Part shown: positions 7,061 through 15,920 of the stretch, in pieces
Position numbering within the stretch: the stretch's first letter is position 1
Layout: each line of letters opens with the position of its first letter
The notes under the pieces: model-generated
Databases searched by the model: none
Told to the model about the DNA's origin: nothing
The model's input: the letters and a program-made list of their open reading frames with translations, nothing else
Program-made: the position numbers and the translations under genes
Origin: B30-G6 sp963701385
Lineage (GTDB): Bacteria > Desulfobacterota > Desulfobacteria > Desulfobacterales > B30-G6
NCBI GenBank assembly: GCA_963701385.1
Contig: CAVOZW010000011.1
Coordinates: 248,001 to 312,000 of the forward strand
Reading direction: 5' to 3'
Length of the DNA stretch: 64,000 bases

Positions 7061-7924
7061 TCAAACGCCGGACAATTTATCGAACCAGATCTCGGCCTGA
7101 CTGGACGCATTGTCGTAAATTGACTCCATTTCATTAACAAAATTCTTATCGGAGCGCCACAAAGAGAGAGGTCCCAGCCGTTTCGGCAGTGCGGCATGCA
7201 GGTTGGGGCTGGGAGGCATGGCCATTGGTGACTGAGCAATGGATTGTCCCCAGAAATCGTCATGTTTTAGAGGGAGGGGCTCCGGCTCCAATTTGGGCGG
7301 CTCTTCCGCTAATTCTTTTGTCGCGCCGCCTTCTTGCAAGGCCGCCAGCAAGTCTTCCCGTTCCATACCTCGCAATTTAAAAAGCAGAAACGGGTCATTA
7401 TCGAAAGACTCGGCCATTAAATAAAAAACTGCGGCAATATGTTTACAGGGGTTGGACCAGTCCGGGCAAGAGCAATCGGTTTCCGTGTCCTTTTGCCTTT
7501 TAGGAAATAAGGGCAGCTTCGCCTCTTCGAATACTGATTCAATCTCTTCGGGCATCTCATTGCCCAACAGTCTGGCCGCGAAAATGGGTTGTTCGATTAA
7601 AAGTTCGACCACTTGTTCCCATTGCTTTTTGGAATAAGTGTTAAATTTGATAGTGACCTTATAAGGCTTGGCACGCGAGCCTTGGACGTCGGCCAGAACT
7701 TTTCCCTTTTCTATATTCAAACTGGCCACTTGTCCTTTGCGGGCATAGGAACGGCCACGGGAAAGCCGGGCGCCGATATGGAAACCCTCCAAGACTTGGG
7801 TCCAGCGCTTGCCCCACCATTTGCTGGCAAAAGCGCCGCGTTTGCTTTGAGCCTTAATCCCGCCCTTGACTTCCTTGGCCTGGGTCGGCTTGTACCAGCC
7901 ATAGTAATCAAAATATCTGGTCAT
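7061..7924 (-). CDS. SWIM zinc-finger protein
   Basis: A 287-residue protein starting two bases after the helicase stop codon. It has the N-terminal FASKWWGKRWTQVLEG block typical of these proteins and, around residue 150, DTETDCSCPDWSNPCKHIAAV, a SWIM zinc-binding site (CxC...CxH). The last 80 residues are Pro-rich and probably disordered. Proteins of this type are routinely encoded next to a SNF2-family helicase, as here, and are thought to help it bind DNA or partner proteins; the biological role is not established. Confidence 0.88.
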   Translation of the reverse strand: MTRYFDYYGWYKPTQAKEVKGGIKAQSKRGAFASKWWGKRWTQVLEGFHIGARLSRGRSYARKGQVASLNIEKGKVLADVQGSRAKPYKVTIKFNTYSKKQWEQVVELLIEQPIFAARLLGNEMPEEIESVFEEAKLPLFPKRQKDTETDCSCPDWSNPCKHIAAVFYLMAESFDNDPFLLFKLRGMEREDLLAALQEGGATKELAEEPPKLEPEPLPLKHDDFWGQSIAQSPMAMPPSPNLHAALPKRLGPLSLWRSDKNFVNEMESIYDNASSQAEIWFDKLSGV

Positions 7925-7926
7925 GA

Positions 7927-10392
7927 TTATTCCCCCACCGCTTCCGCGCCCAATTTAATCAAATCCCGCAGTTCGTTATTGGATAATTCACTGAGCCATT
8001 TCTCGCCGGTCCCGACCACCTGATTGGCGATGCCGGTCTTGTTTTCGATCATCTCGTCGATGCGCTCCTCCAGGGTCCCGGCCACGATGAATTTATGAAC
8101 CAAGACGTTTTTTTGCTGGCCGATACGAAAAGCCCGGTCAGTGGCTTGATTCTCCACCGCCGGATTCCACCAGCGGTCGAAGTGAACCACATGATTGGCT
8201 CGGGTCAAGGTCAAGCCCGTGCCGCCGGCTTTGAGAGACAGGATAAACAGCGGCGGAGCAGAAGCGCTGTTCTGGAAACGGTCCACCATCTCATCACGCT
8301 TTTTCTTACTGACACCACCGTGAATCAGAAATACTTCCCGGCCGAAGTAATCCTGGAAATAGTTTTTTAGCATTTTGCCCATTTCCGCAAACTGTGTAAA
8401 AACAAGGGTTCGCTCTTTTAATTCCACGGTCTCGGTCAACATTTCTTCCAGTCTTTGAAGCTTGCCGGACCGGCCTTTGACCGATGAATTGTCTGCCGCG
8501 AACTGGGCCGGATGATTGCAGACCTGTTTCAATTTCATCAAGGTCGCCAGCACCAGGCCCCGGCGCTTTATGCCCTCTGTTTCCTCGATCTGCTTCTGCA
8601 TATCGTCCACCACAGCCTTGTAAAGCGAAGCCTGTTCTTTGGTCAGGGTGCAGTATTCTTTCATTTCCAACTTGTCAGGCAAATCCGAGATGATAGCTTT
8701 GTCGGTTTTCAGACGGCGCAGAATAAAGGGACCGGTCAGAGTCTTCAATCTGTCGGCGGCGTCCTCGCTTCCATACACTTGGATGGGGCGATGGAAATTT
8801 CTTTTGAACGCGACCTGAGCGCCCAACAATCCTGGATTTAGGAAGTCCATCAAGGCCCATAAGTCGCCCACATGGTTTTCCACCGGTGTGCCGGTCAGAG
8901 CGAAACGATAGTCCGAACAAAGCGTCCGAACCGCTTTGGATTGTTTTGTCTCCGGATTTTTTATATTTTGCGCTTCATCTAGAATGACTCCGGCCCAATC
9001 GACTTGTTTAAGAAATTCGATGTCCCGCTGCAAAAGCCCGTAACTGGAAACCACCAAAGCGGTTTGGCCCACGTTTTGGATGAAAGCCTTCTGTTTACGG
9101 CGCTTAAGACCATGATGAACCATGACGCTCAATTCCGGTGTAAACTGCTGTGCTTCTTTGCGCCAATTATTCAAGACCGAAGTCGGACAAAGCAGCAAGA
9201 CCGGTCTTTTCTCTCCATTTCCCCGCTCCTGCTGGATCAGAGCCAGGGTCTGCACGGTCTTGCCTAAGCCCATGTCATCGGCCAGACAGGCGCCCAGACC
9301 CCACTGTCTTAAGAAAGCCAGCCAGCTAAAGCCCCGTTCCTGATACTTGCGAAGCGTCCCGGAAAAGCCTGGCGGCTGTGGTAAAGATTCGAATTCAGTG
9401 TGGCCGGTCAGTTTTTCCATTAAATCGTTCAACCAACCGTCGGTCTCGATGCTATCCATCGTCAGACCGTTGACTTGCTTTTCCGCCCCCAGGGCCAAAG
9501 TCAAAAGTTCCTGGCCGGTCATGTTTCCGCTTTTTTGTTTTTCCAAGAATTGAATGGCGGACTTGATCTGCTCCTGATCGATCTGGGTCCACTGGCCCCG
9601 CACCTGAACCAAATGGGCTTTTAACTTAGCCAGGGACTTGAGCTCCTCCATGCTCAATTCTTCGCCGCCGAGAGATACGGCGTAGTCGAACTCGATCATG
9701 GTATTTAAGCTCAGGCCATGGCCGCCGCCCTGCATTTTAGGACTGTTGGCTTTGGCTTTGAGGCCGATGCGCTTGACCGGTCCCCGGCCCACCCACCAGG
9801 AAGGCAATACGACCATAAATCCGGCCGCCCGCAGCGCTTCGGCATATTCCTTTAAAAATTGAAGGGCCTGGTGGGCGTCGAGATTGAAGCCGCCCGGATT
9901 TTTCTTCTTCAAACTGGCGGCGATATCCGGGCACAACCCGGACGCCTGGCCTAAAGCAGTGAGTATGAATTCAGTGGGAACGCCGCCAAGTTTCTTGAGA
10001 TGATTGACCGCCTGACCAGTCTTTTTCCACAACTGCCCCACCGGCAAATGCAGACTCTGGTCGGTTTTGGGCTGCAACAGATATTCCACTTGCCAATTTT
10101 CCGGCTTTTCATCGACGCTTGGTTCAGTCAACCGAAAACAGAACCGGAATTGTGACTTGGTATTGATATCGACCGACCGCCGCCAAGTTGAAAGCTGTTG
10201 AGCAAAGCTTTGTAGTTCGGATTGGTTACTCCATTTAATAGTCGCGTCTTTACTGCTTAAAGCATTCAGCCAGGCATCGTGAACGCTATGGGCCGTTTTC
10301 TTCTTTCTTTCCGTGACAATGGAGTTTCTCACTATAAAAATGACTCTTCCCCAGCCAACTTCAGGGCAATCTCCAGCAGTTGCCTGATCCAA
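7927..10392 (-). CDS. SNF2-family DEAD/DEAH-box helicase, main part
   Basis: An 821-residue frame with a complete SNF2 motor. Motif I is DDMGLGKTVQTLALIQ, motif II DEAQNIKN, motif III ALTGTPVENH, and the helicase-C half has FTQFAEMGKML, LSLKAGGTGLTLTRANHVVHFDRWWNPAVE and QATDRAFRIGQ. It resembles HelZ/HepA-type ATP-dependent DNA translocases paired with SWIM proteins. The only start for this frame is TTG at 10392 without a good ribosome site, and the expected N-terminal region is in another frame just upstream (10332-10748). I therefore suspect a single frameshift near 10340 that splits a gene of about 940 codons. Confidence 0.85.
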   Translation of the reverse strand: MDQATAGDCPEVGWGRVIFIVRNSIVTERKKKTAHSVHDAWLNALSSKDATIKWSNQSELQSFAQQLSTWRRSVDINTKSQFRFCFRLTEPSVDEKPENWQVEYLLQPKTDQSLHLPVGQLWKKTGQAVNHLKKLGGVPTEFILTALGQASGLCPDIAASLKKKNPGGFNLDAHQALQFLKEYAEALRAAGFMVVLPSWWVGRGPVKRIGLKAKANSPKMQGGGHGLSLNTMIEFDYAVSLGGEELSMEELKSLAKLKAHLVQVRGQWTQIDQEQIKSAIQFLEKQKSGNMTGQELLTLALGAEKQVNGLTMDSIETDGWLNDLMEKLTGHTEFESLPQPPGFSGTLRKYQERGFSWLAFLRQWGLGACLADDMGLGKTVQTLALIQQERGNGEKRPVLLLCPTSVLNNWRKEAQQFTPELSVMVHHGLKRRKQKAFIQNVGQTALVVSSYGLLQRDIEFLKQVDWAGVILDEAQNIKNPETKQSKAVRTLCSDYRFALTGTPVENHVGDLWALMDFLNPGLLGAQVAFKRNFHRPIQVYGSEDAADRLKTLTGPFILRRLKTDKAIISDLPDKLEMKEYCTLTKEQASLYKAVVDDMQKQIEETEGIKRRGLVLATLMKLKQVCNHPAQFAADNSSVKGRSGKLQRLEEMLTETVELKERTLVFTQFAEMGKMLKNYFQDYFGREVFLIHGGVSKKKRDEMVDRFQNSASAPPLFILSLKAGGTGLTLTRANHVVHFDRWWNPAVENQATDRAFRIGQQKNVLVHKFIVAGTLEERIDEMIENKTGIANQVVGTGEKWLSELSNNELRDLIKLGAEAVGE

Positions 10393-10748
10393 GGTACTGA
10401 GTTTCCATATAAAACGCCACTGCCAGGAATGTTTCCTCGTCCGGCTATGGCCATAAATTCAAAAAGCTCTTCAACGGTCAATGGCCGCGCTGCAATTGAA
10501 AAGGGTCGAAGCTGGACCTTTCGCCGTTTGTCCGGTTCTTCACCCAGCAAGGGCGTGGAAGGTATGGGGAGATCGCCGCGACTCGGCAGCCAGGTGAATT
10601 GGTTTTCAGTATTGTTCTTTAGAATCTTGAGGTCGAAAGAGACAGCCTTGACCGCTTGCCGCAGCTCTTTTATATCGCCGGGAGAAACGCCTTCACTCCA
10701 CAGAAAGGCCGCTCCATTAAAAATGGAAATATGTAGTGCTGTTATCAT
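10332..10748 (-). CDS. N-terminal portion of the SNF2 helicase in another frame
   Basis: This 138-residue frame begins ITALHISIFNGAAFLWSEG, like the short N-terminal beta segment of HelZ-type SNF2 proteins, and overlaps the main helicase frame by 61 bases. Its ATG at 10748 overlaps the stop of the small upstream frame (ATGA). The simplest reading is that it is the first part of the helicase gene, separated by a one-base indel. A separate small protein, translationally coupled to the helicase, is the alternative. Confidence 0.5.
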   Translation of the reverse strand: MITALHISIFNGAAFLWSEGVSPGDIKELRQAVKAVSFDLKILKNNTENQFTWLPSRGDLPIPSTPLLGEEPDKRRKVQLRPFSIAARPLTVEELFEFMAIAGRGNIPGSGVLYGNSVPWIRQLLEIALKLAGEESFL

Positions 10749-10951
10749 AATTTATCCAAATATTCTTTTAATTTTAAATAGTTGCCATAATCATCCAACT
10801 GCTCAAGCATTATTAGAAGCATATTATCATATCTACCCAGACTCGCATATAATGTTTCCCTTATCAGCGAGCCTATTAACATAACATAAGAAATTTTCAA
10901 TTCGTGGAAACAAACACTTTTAGGTGATTTGAACCGCAACAGCGAGCGCAT
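10745..10951 (-). CDS. Hypothetical small protein, start supplied by a repeat
   Basis: The 68-residue frame ends LKLKEYLDKL and its stop overlaps the ATG of the next frame, which favours real translation. Its upstream end lies inside REP-like copy C, where the repeat itself supplies ATGCGCTCGCTGTTG (MRSLL). The native start may instead be an internal ATG (MLIGSLIRETL). I recognise no family. It may be the tail of a longer gene cut by the repeat. Confidence 0.35.
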   Translation of the reverse strand: MRSLLRFKSPKSVCFHELKISYVMLIGSLIRETLYASLGRYDNMLLIMLEQLDDYGNYLKLKEYLDKL

Positions 10952-11050
10952 TCCCCGTAGCTTGCTGCGGGGTTAGCGAGCGAATCAAAATTAGACAGAA
11001 TTCCTTACGGTCGAAGATTCCTCGTAGCTTGCTGCGAGGTTCTTCAATCG
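10931..11050 (+). repeat. REP-like double-hairpin repeat, copy C
   Basis: Nearly identical to copy B over its whole length, including both hairpins; CCTCGTAGC-TT-GCTGCGAGG carries one changed base. It lies between the helicase cluster (minus) and the porin-cytochrome genes (plus). Confidence 0.8.
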
Positions 11051-11221
11051 TAGAGGGCAATTCCAAAATCGCTCAGTTCAGCTTAAAGCAAAGGAGGTGC
11101 GACCTAAAAAGGGCCATGGTTTTTCAGTTGTTGTTTTTGAACGCTCTGGACTTGTTCTTGTATTTGAATTATATGATATCGACATAAAGAAGGGCTGGGT
11201 TGAAAAAAGCGGAGGATTCGA

Positions 11222-12493
11222 GTGAATCGGAAATACCCCTATCTGGCATCGATATGTATCTGGGTTTACCTGTTGATAGCCGGCCATGCGGCGGCCTCGG
11301 AATTTGATCTCGATTTTACCAGTGAAACCTTGTTGAGAACCTTTCAACGGGAAGATGTGAATGGAGAGAGCCATCACGTCATACCCTTATATGAATATCT
11401 TAGCATCGATTTGAGTGCACCTGAAGAAAGCGCATTTTCGATACATCTTTACGGCTGGGGCCGCCACGATCTTGGAACATCAGATTTTTACGAAGACCCA
11501 TCCACCGGTGAGCTTCTTTACGGGTACGTTGAATACCATCCTCTGTATACGGGCTTTGTGGTGACGTTAGGCCGCAAACATTTCTATTCCGGTGTCGTCA
11601 ACGACAGCCTGGACGGTATTGCCGCTGAATATGTCAGCCCCTATATTGAGTTGTCGACATTTGCCGGATATCCGGCGGCATTTGAAGAAGACGGACGAAC
11701 CGGTGACACATACGTGGGTGGCAGGGTTGCCGTTCGCGTGCCATCGGCCTTCGAGCTTGGCGCTTCCTACAAGAAAATCACCAATCAAGATGAAATAGAA
11801 GAAAACGTGGTCGGCATCGATCTGTTCTTGGATCTTGGCACGGCCCTGAATCTGAACGGGCTGTCCGTGTGGAATATAGAAACCGACCACTGGCGAGAGC
11901 ATATGTATGAGGCCGACTGGATGTTGGCGGCTATCCGTTTGAACCCTTTTTATCACCTCTTTTATTACGAGGATTATTTTACCTCGGATAAAAACGATCT
12001 GAATCCATTCCGATACCTCAAGGACAGGGGCGAGAAACTGACCGTGACCGGTGGGGACTTTGTCTGGCAGGAATTCAGGAGCATTGATTTGGGTTTGCGG
12101 TACAAACATTATGCCTATGATCTGCGCTCGGAGACCAGTCAGTATAAAGCCGTTCTGATCAATCTTTATGATAGCGGAAATTCAGTTTGCGGCGCCGAGA
12201 TCGGTATCATGGAAGGGGCCTCCAGTGAAAACAAGTATCTTTTGGGTCGGGCTTACTTTTACTGGGACAATCCCTTCACAACCGACGCGGGATTTTTTCT
12301 GAGCGGAGACGGGATGTATGTGAGTTATGAAGAAAAAATTTACGGCATCGACCGGTCGTTATTTCTTTCCCTTGGCGTCGGCAAGGAAGTGCTGCCGGAT
12401 GAATTGATGATAAAGGCGGCGGCGGACTACAGTTCAGATCCCTATTACGATGCAGACATCGCCATTTCCGTGGTGATTCAATATGCATTTTAA
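11222..12493 (+). CDS. Outer-membrane beta-barrel porin of a porin-cytochrome cluster
   Basis: A 423-residue protein from GTG at 11222, preceded by GGAGGA. A signal peptide (WVYLLIAGHAAAS) precedes alternating hydrophobic/aromatic strands such as FSIHLYGWGRHDLG, YTGFVVTLGRKHFY, LFLSLGVGKEVL and the final strand IAISVVIQYAF ending in Phe, the usual C-terminal sorting signal of outer-membrane barrels. No Cys-rich haem motif is present. It is followed at 2 and then 9 bases by two multihaem cytochrome lipoproteins, the layout of porin-cytochrome conduits that carry electrons across the outer membrane. I know of no close named relative, so OmbB/MtrB equivalence is inferred from context. Confidence 0.75.
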   Translation: MNRKYPYLASICIWVYLLIAGHAAASEFDLDFTSETLLRTFQREDVNGESHHVIPLYEYLSIDLSAPEESAFSIHLYGWGRHDLGTSDFYEDPSTGELLYGYVEYHPLYTGFVVTLGRKHFYSGVVNDSLDGIAAEYVSPYIELSTFAGYPAAFEEDGRTGDTYVGGRVAVRVPSAFELGASYKKITNQDEIEENVVGIDLFLDLGTALNLNGLSVWNIETDHWREHMYEADWMLAAIRLNPFYHLFYYEDYFTSDKNDLNPFRYLKDRGEKLTVTGGDFVWQEFRSIDLGLRYKHYAYDLRSETSQYKAVLINLYDSGNSVCGAEIGIMEGASSENKYLLGRAYFYWDNPFTTDAGFFLSGDGMYVSYEEKIYGIDRSLFLSLGVGKEVLPDELMIKAAADYSSDPYYDADIAISVVIQYAF

Positions 12494-12495
12494 AA

Positions 12496-12972
12496 GTGAG
12501 GTGGCCCATTAAACGATCCATTCTGCAAATAGGACCATGGTTGACGATCGCCTTGTTCATACTGGCATGTGCAGCGACCCAGGAGACATGGAGATTGCCG
12601 AGTCGACATCCCGACGTAGACCAGGAAGACCTCAGATTCTGTATGGAATGCCACGAAGAGAGTGACGAAAATATCCGCTACAGCCGCTACAGCCATTCAC
12701 CGTTTTTTTCTGAAAATCACCGGCCCATGGCACAGCAAAACCCGGCGGTCTGCAGCATGTGCCACGAGCCCAGTTTCTGCAGCACATGTCACGGTGTGGG
12801 CATTGAATTGAAACCCTCGATCAAAGATCCTACGGGTACTTTCAAGCGGATGCCGCACAGGGGTGATTACCTGGCCCGTCACCGGTTCGACGGGCGTATC
12901 GATCCGGTTTCCTGCCGTCGATGTCACGGCAACCCCAAATCAACCGCTTCCTGCAAACCTTGTCACGGGTAG
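12496..12972 (+). CDS. Five-haem c-type cytochrome, predicted lipoprotein
   Basis: The start is GTG at 12496, three bases after the porin stop. The N-terminus (LTIALFILACAATQ) is a lipoprotein-type signal with Cys after LA. Five CxxCH haem sites are visible: CMECH, CSMCH, CSTCH, CRRCH and CKPCH, the last almost at the C-terminus. At 158 residues it is smaller than the 8-haem OmaB partner of Geobacter but could fill the same place: the periplasmic-side cytochrome that docks with the barrel. Gene order and spacing indicate one operon with its neighbours. Confidence 0.85.
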   Translation: MRWPIKRSILQIGPWLTIALFILACAATQETWRLPSRHPDVDQEDLRFCMECHEESDENIRYSRYSHSPFFSENHRPMAQQNPAVCSMCHEPSFCSTCHGVGIELKPSIKDPTGTFKRMPHRGDYLARHRFDGRIDPVSCRRCHGNPKSTASCKPCHG

Positions 12973-12981
12973 GGCTTACCC

Positions 12982-15372
12982 ATGGAAAAAACTATGTTAT
13001 CAACATGTAAAATGTTATGGTGTGTGGCCTTCATGATGATGATTCTGATGGTTTGCGGGTGTTCCGACAAAAACCCCGCTGCACCGGGACTTCGTGAGCC
13101 ACATCCAGAAAAATACATACTGGAGCATGGTGTTGCGGCGACAGCAAAGCTCACCGGTTGCCAGGTGTGCCATGGAATTGACTTTCAAGGTACCGCAAAG
13201 ACATCCCCCAGTTGCCTGGGCTGCCACGCATCCGGGCCTCCTTTCACCAGGCACCCCGTACCGTACACAGACCCCCATTTGCACGGCGCTGCTGCCAGAG
13301 TATCCCAGGTGACTTGTCTGGCCTGTCATGGTGAGCCCCCCAACCGTTACGACGGCGGTATTGTTGCAGATCCAGAACTGTTCAACGCACCTGCCGGCAC
13401 CTGCAGCAGCACAGACTGTCATCCCGCAGCCAGGGCTCACCCCACGAACTGGCAGGGCACCAATGAAGACCGGGACTTGTCCTATACCTCTTCTCATCGC
13501 GTCATTTCCAGAACGACGGTGGATGAGAGTTGCGCCGGCTGTCATAACACTTCCGAACCGGGCAACGGAAAGCTACCAGGGGCGCCCAGTTGTTTCAGTG
13601 CCAGTTTTACCAATGCAGACGGCTCAACAACCGGATGCCATGAAGGTGGTTTCAATCAAAGTCCCCATGAACTGCCGTTTATCGCGGAATCGCTTCACGG
13701 GCCGGCAGCCAACAGCAATGTTGCCTATTGTCAGGAATGTCATGGGCAGCCCGGAACCATCCAATTCAGCGGCGGTATTTCGCTGATTGGTTGTGCGGCG
13801 GCCGGATGCCATCCCGAAGCCGGGGCGCACCCGGTCAACTGGCAGGGAACCAATGATTCGACACCCGCTTATTTTTCCAGCCACCTTAAAGCCGACAATA
13901 CGGAAATTGCCTGTGCTGTTTGCCACAATATCAACGCGGAGGCACCAGGCCCGGATCCCAGGGCGCCCAGTTGCTTCAGCGCAGACTTTGTCAATTCGAA
14001 TGGCTCGGCCACCGGGTGTCACGTCGGGGGGCCTGGCACCCCTCACCCCATTCCCTACATGGATGCCGCCAGCCACGGGCCGGCTGCTAAGGCAGATCTA
14101 GCTTATTGCCAGGAATGCCACGGTGAGACCGGGACTATACGATTCGACGGCGGCACCGCCGCCACCGGTTGTTCGGCGGCTGGATGCCATCCTGATGCCG
14201 GAGCCCATCCCGTGCGATGGCAGGGAAGCACGGACATCACCCCAGACTACGTGTCGGCTCATCGCAGCGCTGGCAGGCAAAATACAGCCTGCAGCATCTG
14301 CCACGATTTTACAGAGGGGCGTACAGCGCCCAATTCTGGTGCACCCAGTTGTTTCAGTGCCGAATTCAGGAACGCCGACGACATTCTATCCGGGTGTCAT
14401 GCGGATGGCTTTGGTGCGCCGCATGCCATTCCGTTCACAGATGCGGCGCTGCATGGGCCGGAGGCCAAGGCCGATCTAACCTACTGCCAGGAATGCCATG
14501 CAACGCCCTTTAACGGCGGCCCGGGGAGCAACCCACGCTTCAACGTTCCCATCGGAAATCTCACCAACGGGTGCGAAGACTGTCACTCAGCACTGACAGC
14601 CCATCCTTATCCATCCTGGATGGGGGTAGCCGGCAACACCCATAAAACAGCCGGCAACTTCCAGAATGCATGTACCCTGTGCCACGGTGTCAACCTTTTG
14701 GGTGCTGCCGAAGGGGGTGTTGGAAAGGCGTGTGGGGAATGCCACCAGGCCGGAGACCCTTTGGTGGACCAGAACTGCGTCTCCTGTCACAACAACCCGC
14801 CCGACGACGCACTTCCGGCCGGAAATCAGCGGCCCAATCGTTCGGGATCACATGCGCTTCACAACGGACTCGTTCGAGTTACCGGGCAGTGTATGGCCTG
14901 TCACAATGGGTCCGGGACCGATACAGAGTCCCATTTTGACGAAAATACACCGGCCAATGTCGCTGTCTTAGCTTCCTACCGCGCGGAAACCGGGGGGTTT
15001 ATCTACAATCCCGGCAATGCATCCTGCAGTGGTGTGAGTTGTCACGGCGGCCAGACAACCGAGAGCTGGGCCAGCGGCTCCATGAATGTGGATACAGATT
15101 GTCTGCAATGCCATGCCAGGGGCACGGCACAGTACAACAGTTTCAATTCCGGCAGGCACCGCAAGCACGTGGAGGAAGAGCGACTATTCTGCACGGAATG
15201 TCATGACACGCAAAAACTGAGCACCGGCCATTTTATAGGGCTGGACACGATAGGGTTTGAACAACCCGGTAATCAGACCCTCCAGGATCGACTTGCATAC
15301 AATCCGGTTACCAAGAGGGGTTGCAGCGTCACCGGGTGTCACGGGACAGAAAACTGGGAGGGCGGTGATTAA
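12982..15372 (+). CDS. Large multihaem c-type cytochrome lipoprotein (21 haem sites, three further CX14CH)
   Basis: The 796-residue protein starts with a lipoprotein signal (MMMILMVCGCSDK). I count 16 CX2CH sites and five CX4CH sites (CSSTDCH, CAAAGCH, CSAAGCH, CSGVSCH, CSVTGCH). In addition, three copies of CFSA...GCH with exactly 14 residues between the Cys lie near 13590, 13970 and 14350. These sit in three tandem modules of about 126 residues, each running CX4CH, PVNWQG-like, CxxCH, APSCFSA, GCH, HGP and CQECH. The protein probably stands on the outer face of the outer membrane and receives electrons through the porin and 5-haem protein. The acceptor (metal oxide, partner cell, or other) cannot be told. 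CX4CH haem attachment may need a dedicated lyase. Confidence 0.88.
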   Translation: MEKTMLSTCKMLWCVAFMMMILMVCGCSDKNPAAPGLREPHPEKYILEHGVAATAKLTGCQVCHGIDFQGTAKTSPSCLGCHASGPPFTRHPVPYTDPHLHGAAARVSQVTCLACHGEPPNRYDGGIVADPELFNAPAGTCSSTDCHPAARAHPTNWQGTNEDRDLSYTSSHRVISRTTVDESCAGCHNTSEPGNGKLPGAPSCFSASFTNADGSTTGCHEGGFNQSPHELPFIAESLHGPAANSNVAYCQECHGQPGTIQFSGGISLIGCAAAGCHPEAGAHPVNWQGTNDSTPAYFSSHLKADNTEIACAVCHNINAEAPGPDPRAPSCFSADFVNSNGSATGCHVGGPGTPHPIPYMDAASHGPAAKADLAYCQECHGETGTIRFDGGTAATGCSAAGCHPDAGAHPVRWQGSTDITPDYVSAHRSAGRQNTACSICHDFTEGRTAPNSGAPSCFSAEFRNADDILSGCHADGFGAPHAIPFTDAALHGPEAKADLTYCQECHATPFNGGPGSNPRFNVPIGNLTNGCEDCHSALTAHPYPSWMGVAGNTHKTAGNFQNACTLCHGVNLLGAAEGGVGKACGECHQAGDPLVDQNCVSCHNNPPDDALPAGNQRPNRSGSHALHNGLVRVTGQCMACHNGSGTDTESHFDENTPANVAVLASYRAETGGFIYNPGNASCSGVSCHGGQTTESWASGSMNVDTDCLQCHARGTAQYNSFNSGRHRKHVEEERLFCTECHDTQKLSTGHFIGLDTIGFEQPGNQTLQDRLAYNPVTKRGCSVTGCHGTENWEGGD

Positions 15373-15446
15373 ATTCAGTCCAGTCGCTTTGCCTGTGGGT
15401 GAAGGGCACCGGATGCAAGGGGAATTTTATCCGCCTTCGCAGAATA

Positions 15447-15464
15447 CCACGGGCATGCCCGTGG
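15447..15464. repeat. 18-bp perfect palindrome
   Basis: CCACGGGCATGCCCGTGG is fully self-complementary and lies 75 bases after the cytochrome stop. No T-run follows, so a terminator role is doubtful; it may be a protein-binding site or a small hairpin repeat. Confidence 0.5.
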
Positions 15465-15576
15465 ATGAATGCAAAAAACATAAGTTAATTGCTACGGTGC
15501 GATGTCACCCCATTGATGCTGTCATCTGGATGGTCAGCCCAAAAGGCGGAAAATAAAAATTCAAGGAGGAATCCCG

Positions 15577-15903
15577 ATGAATGCAGTGACAGAAATGTTG
15601 GGTTGTCAGCACCCTATTATTCTGGGTGCCATGGGCGTTATCTGTAACCCTAAGTTGGTGGCAGCTGTTTCTGAAGCTGGCGGCTACGGTTTGCTAGCCA
15701 CGGCTTTTGTGCAGAATGTTGACGTGTTGCGTGAGCAGATTCGGGAAACGAAAAAACTGACTGGTAATCCTTTCAGGCGGTCGAAGCGTCCTGGCTTAAA
15801 GGGGACATTGGGGCGGGTGTGTTACCTGCAGGAGAAGTTTCAGGCTTGATTTCAAGCGTACCTACTGTAAGGGAATTGATAGATGAAATGGTAAGCGGGT
15901 AGG
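15577..15903 (+). pseudogene. Nitronate monooxygenase with a large internal deletion
   Basis: After a good ribosome site (AAGGAGGAA) the gene starts MNAVTEMLGCQHPIILGAMG, the N-terminus of NPD/nitronate monooxygenase, and runs about 60 residues to LTGNPF. A frame change leads directly to VEASWLKGDIGAGVLPAGEV and then SSVPTVRELIDEMVSG ending at TAG 15903, the C-terminus of the same family. Some 200 middle residues, including most of the FMN barrel, are gone. Plainly non-functional. Confidence 0.75.
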
Positions 15904-15920
15904 ACTTAGCCTATCGTCCG

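Noticed and set aside
13015..13545. Long minus-strand frame (176 codons) inside the large cytochrome gene
   Set aside because: It is antisense to dense CxxCH coding sequence, has no ribosome site or recognisable motif, and comes from the codon bias of the real gene.
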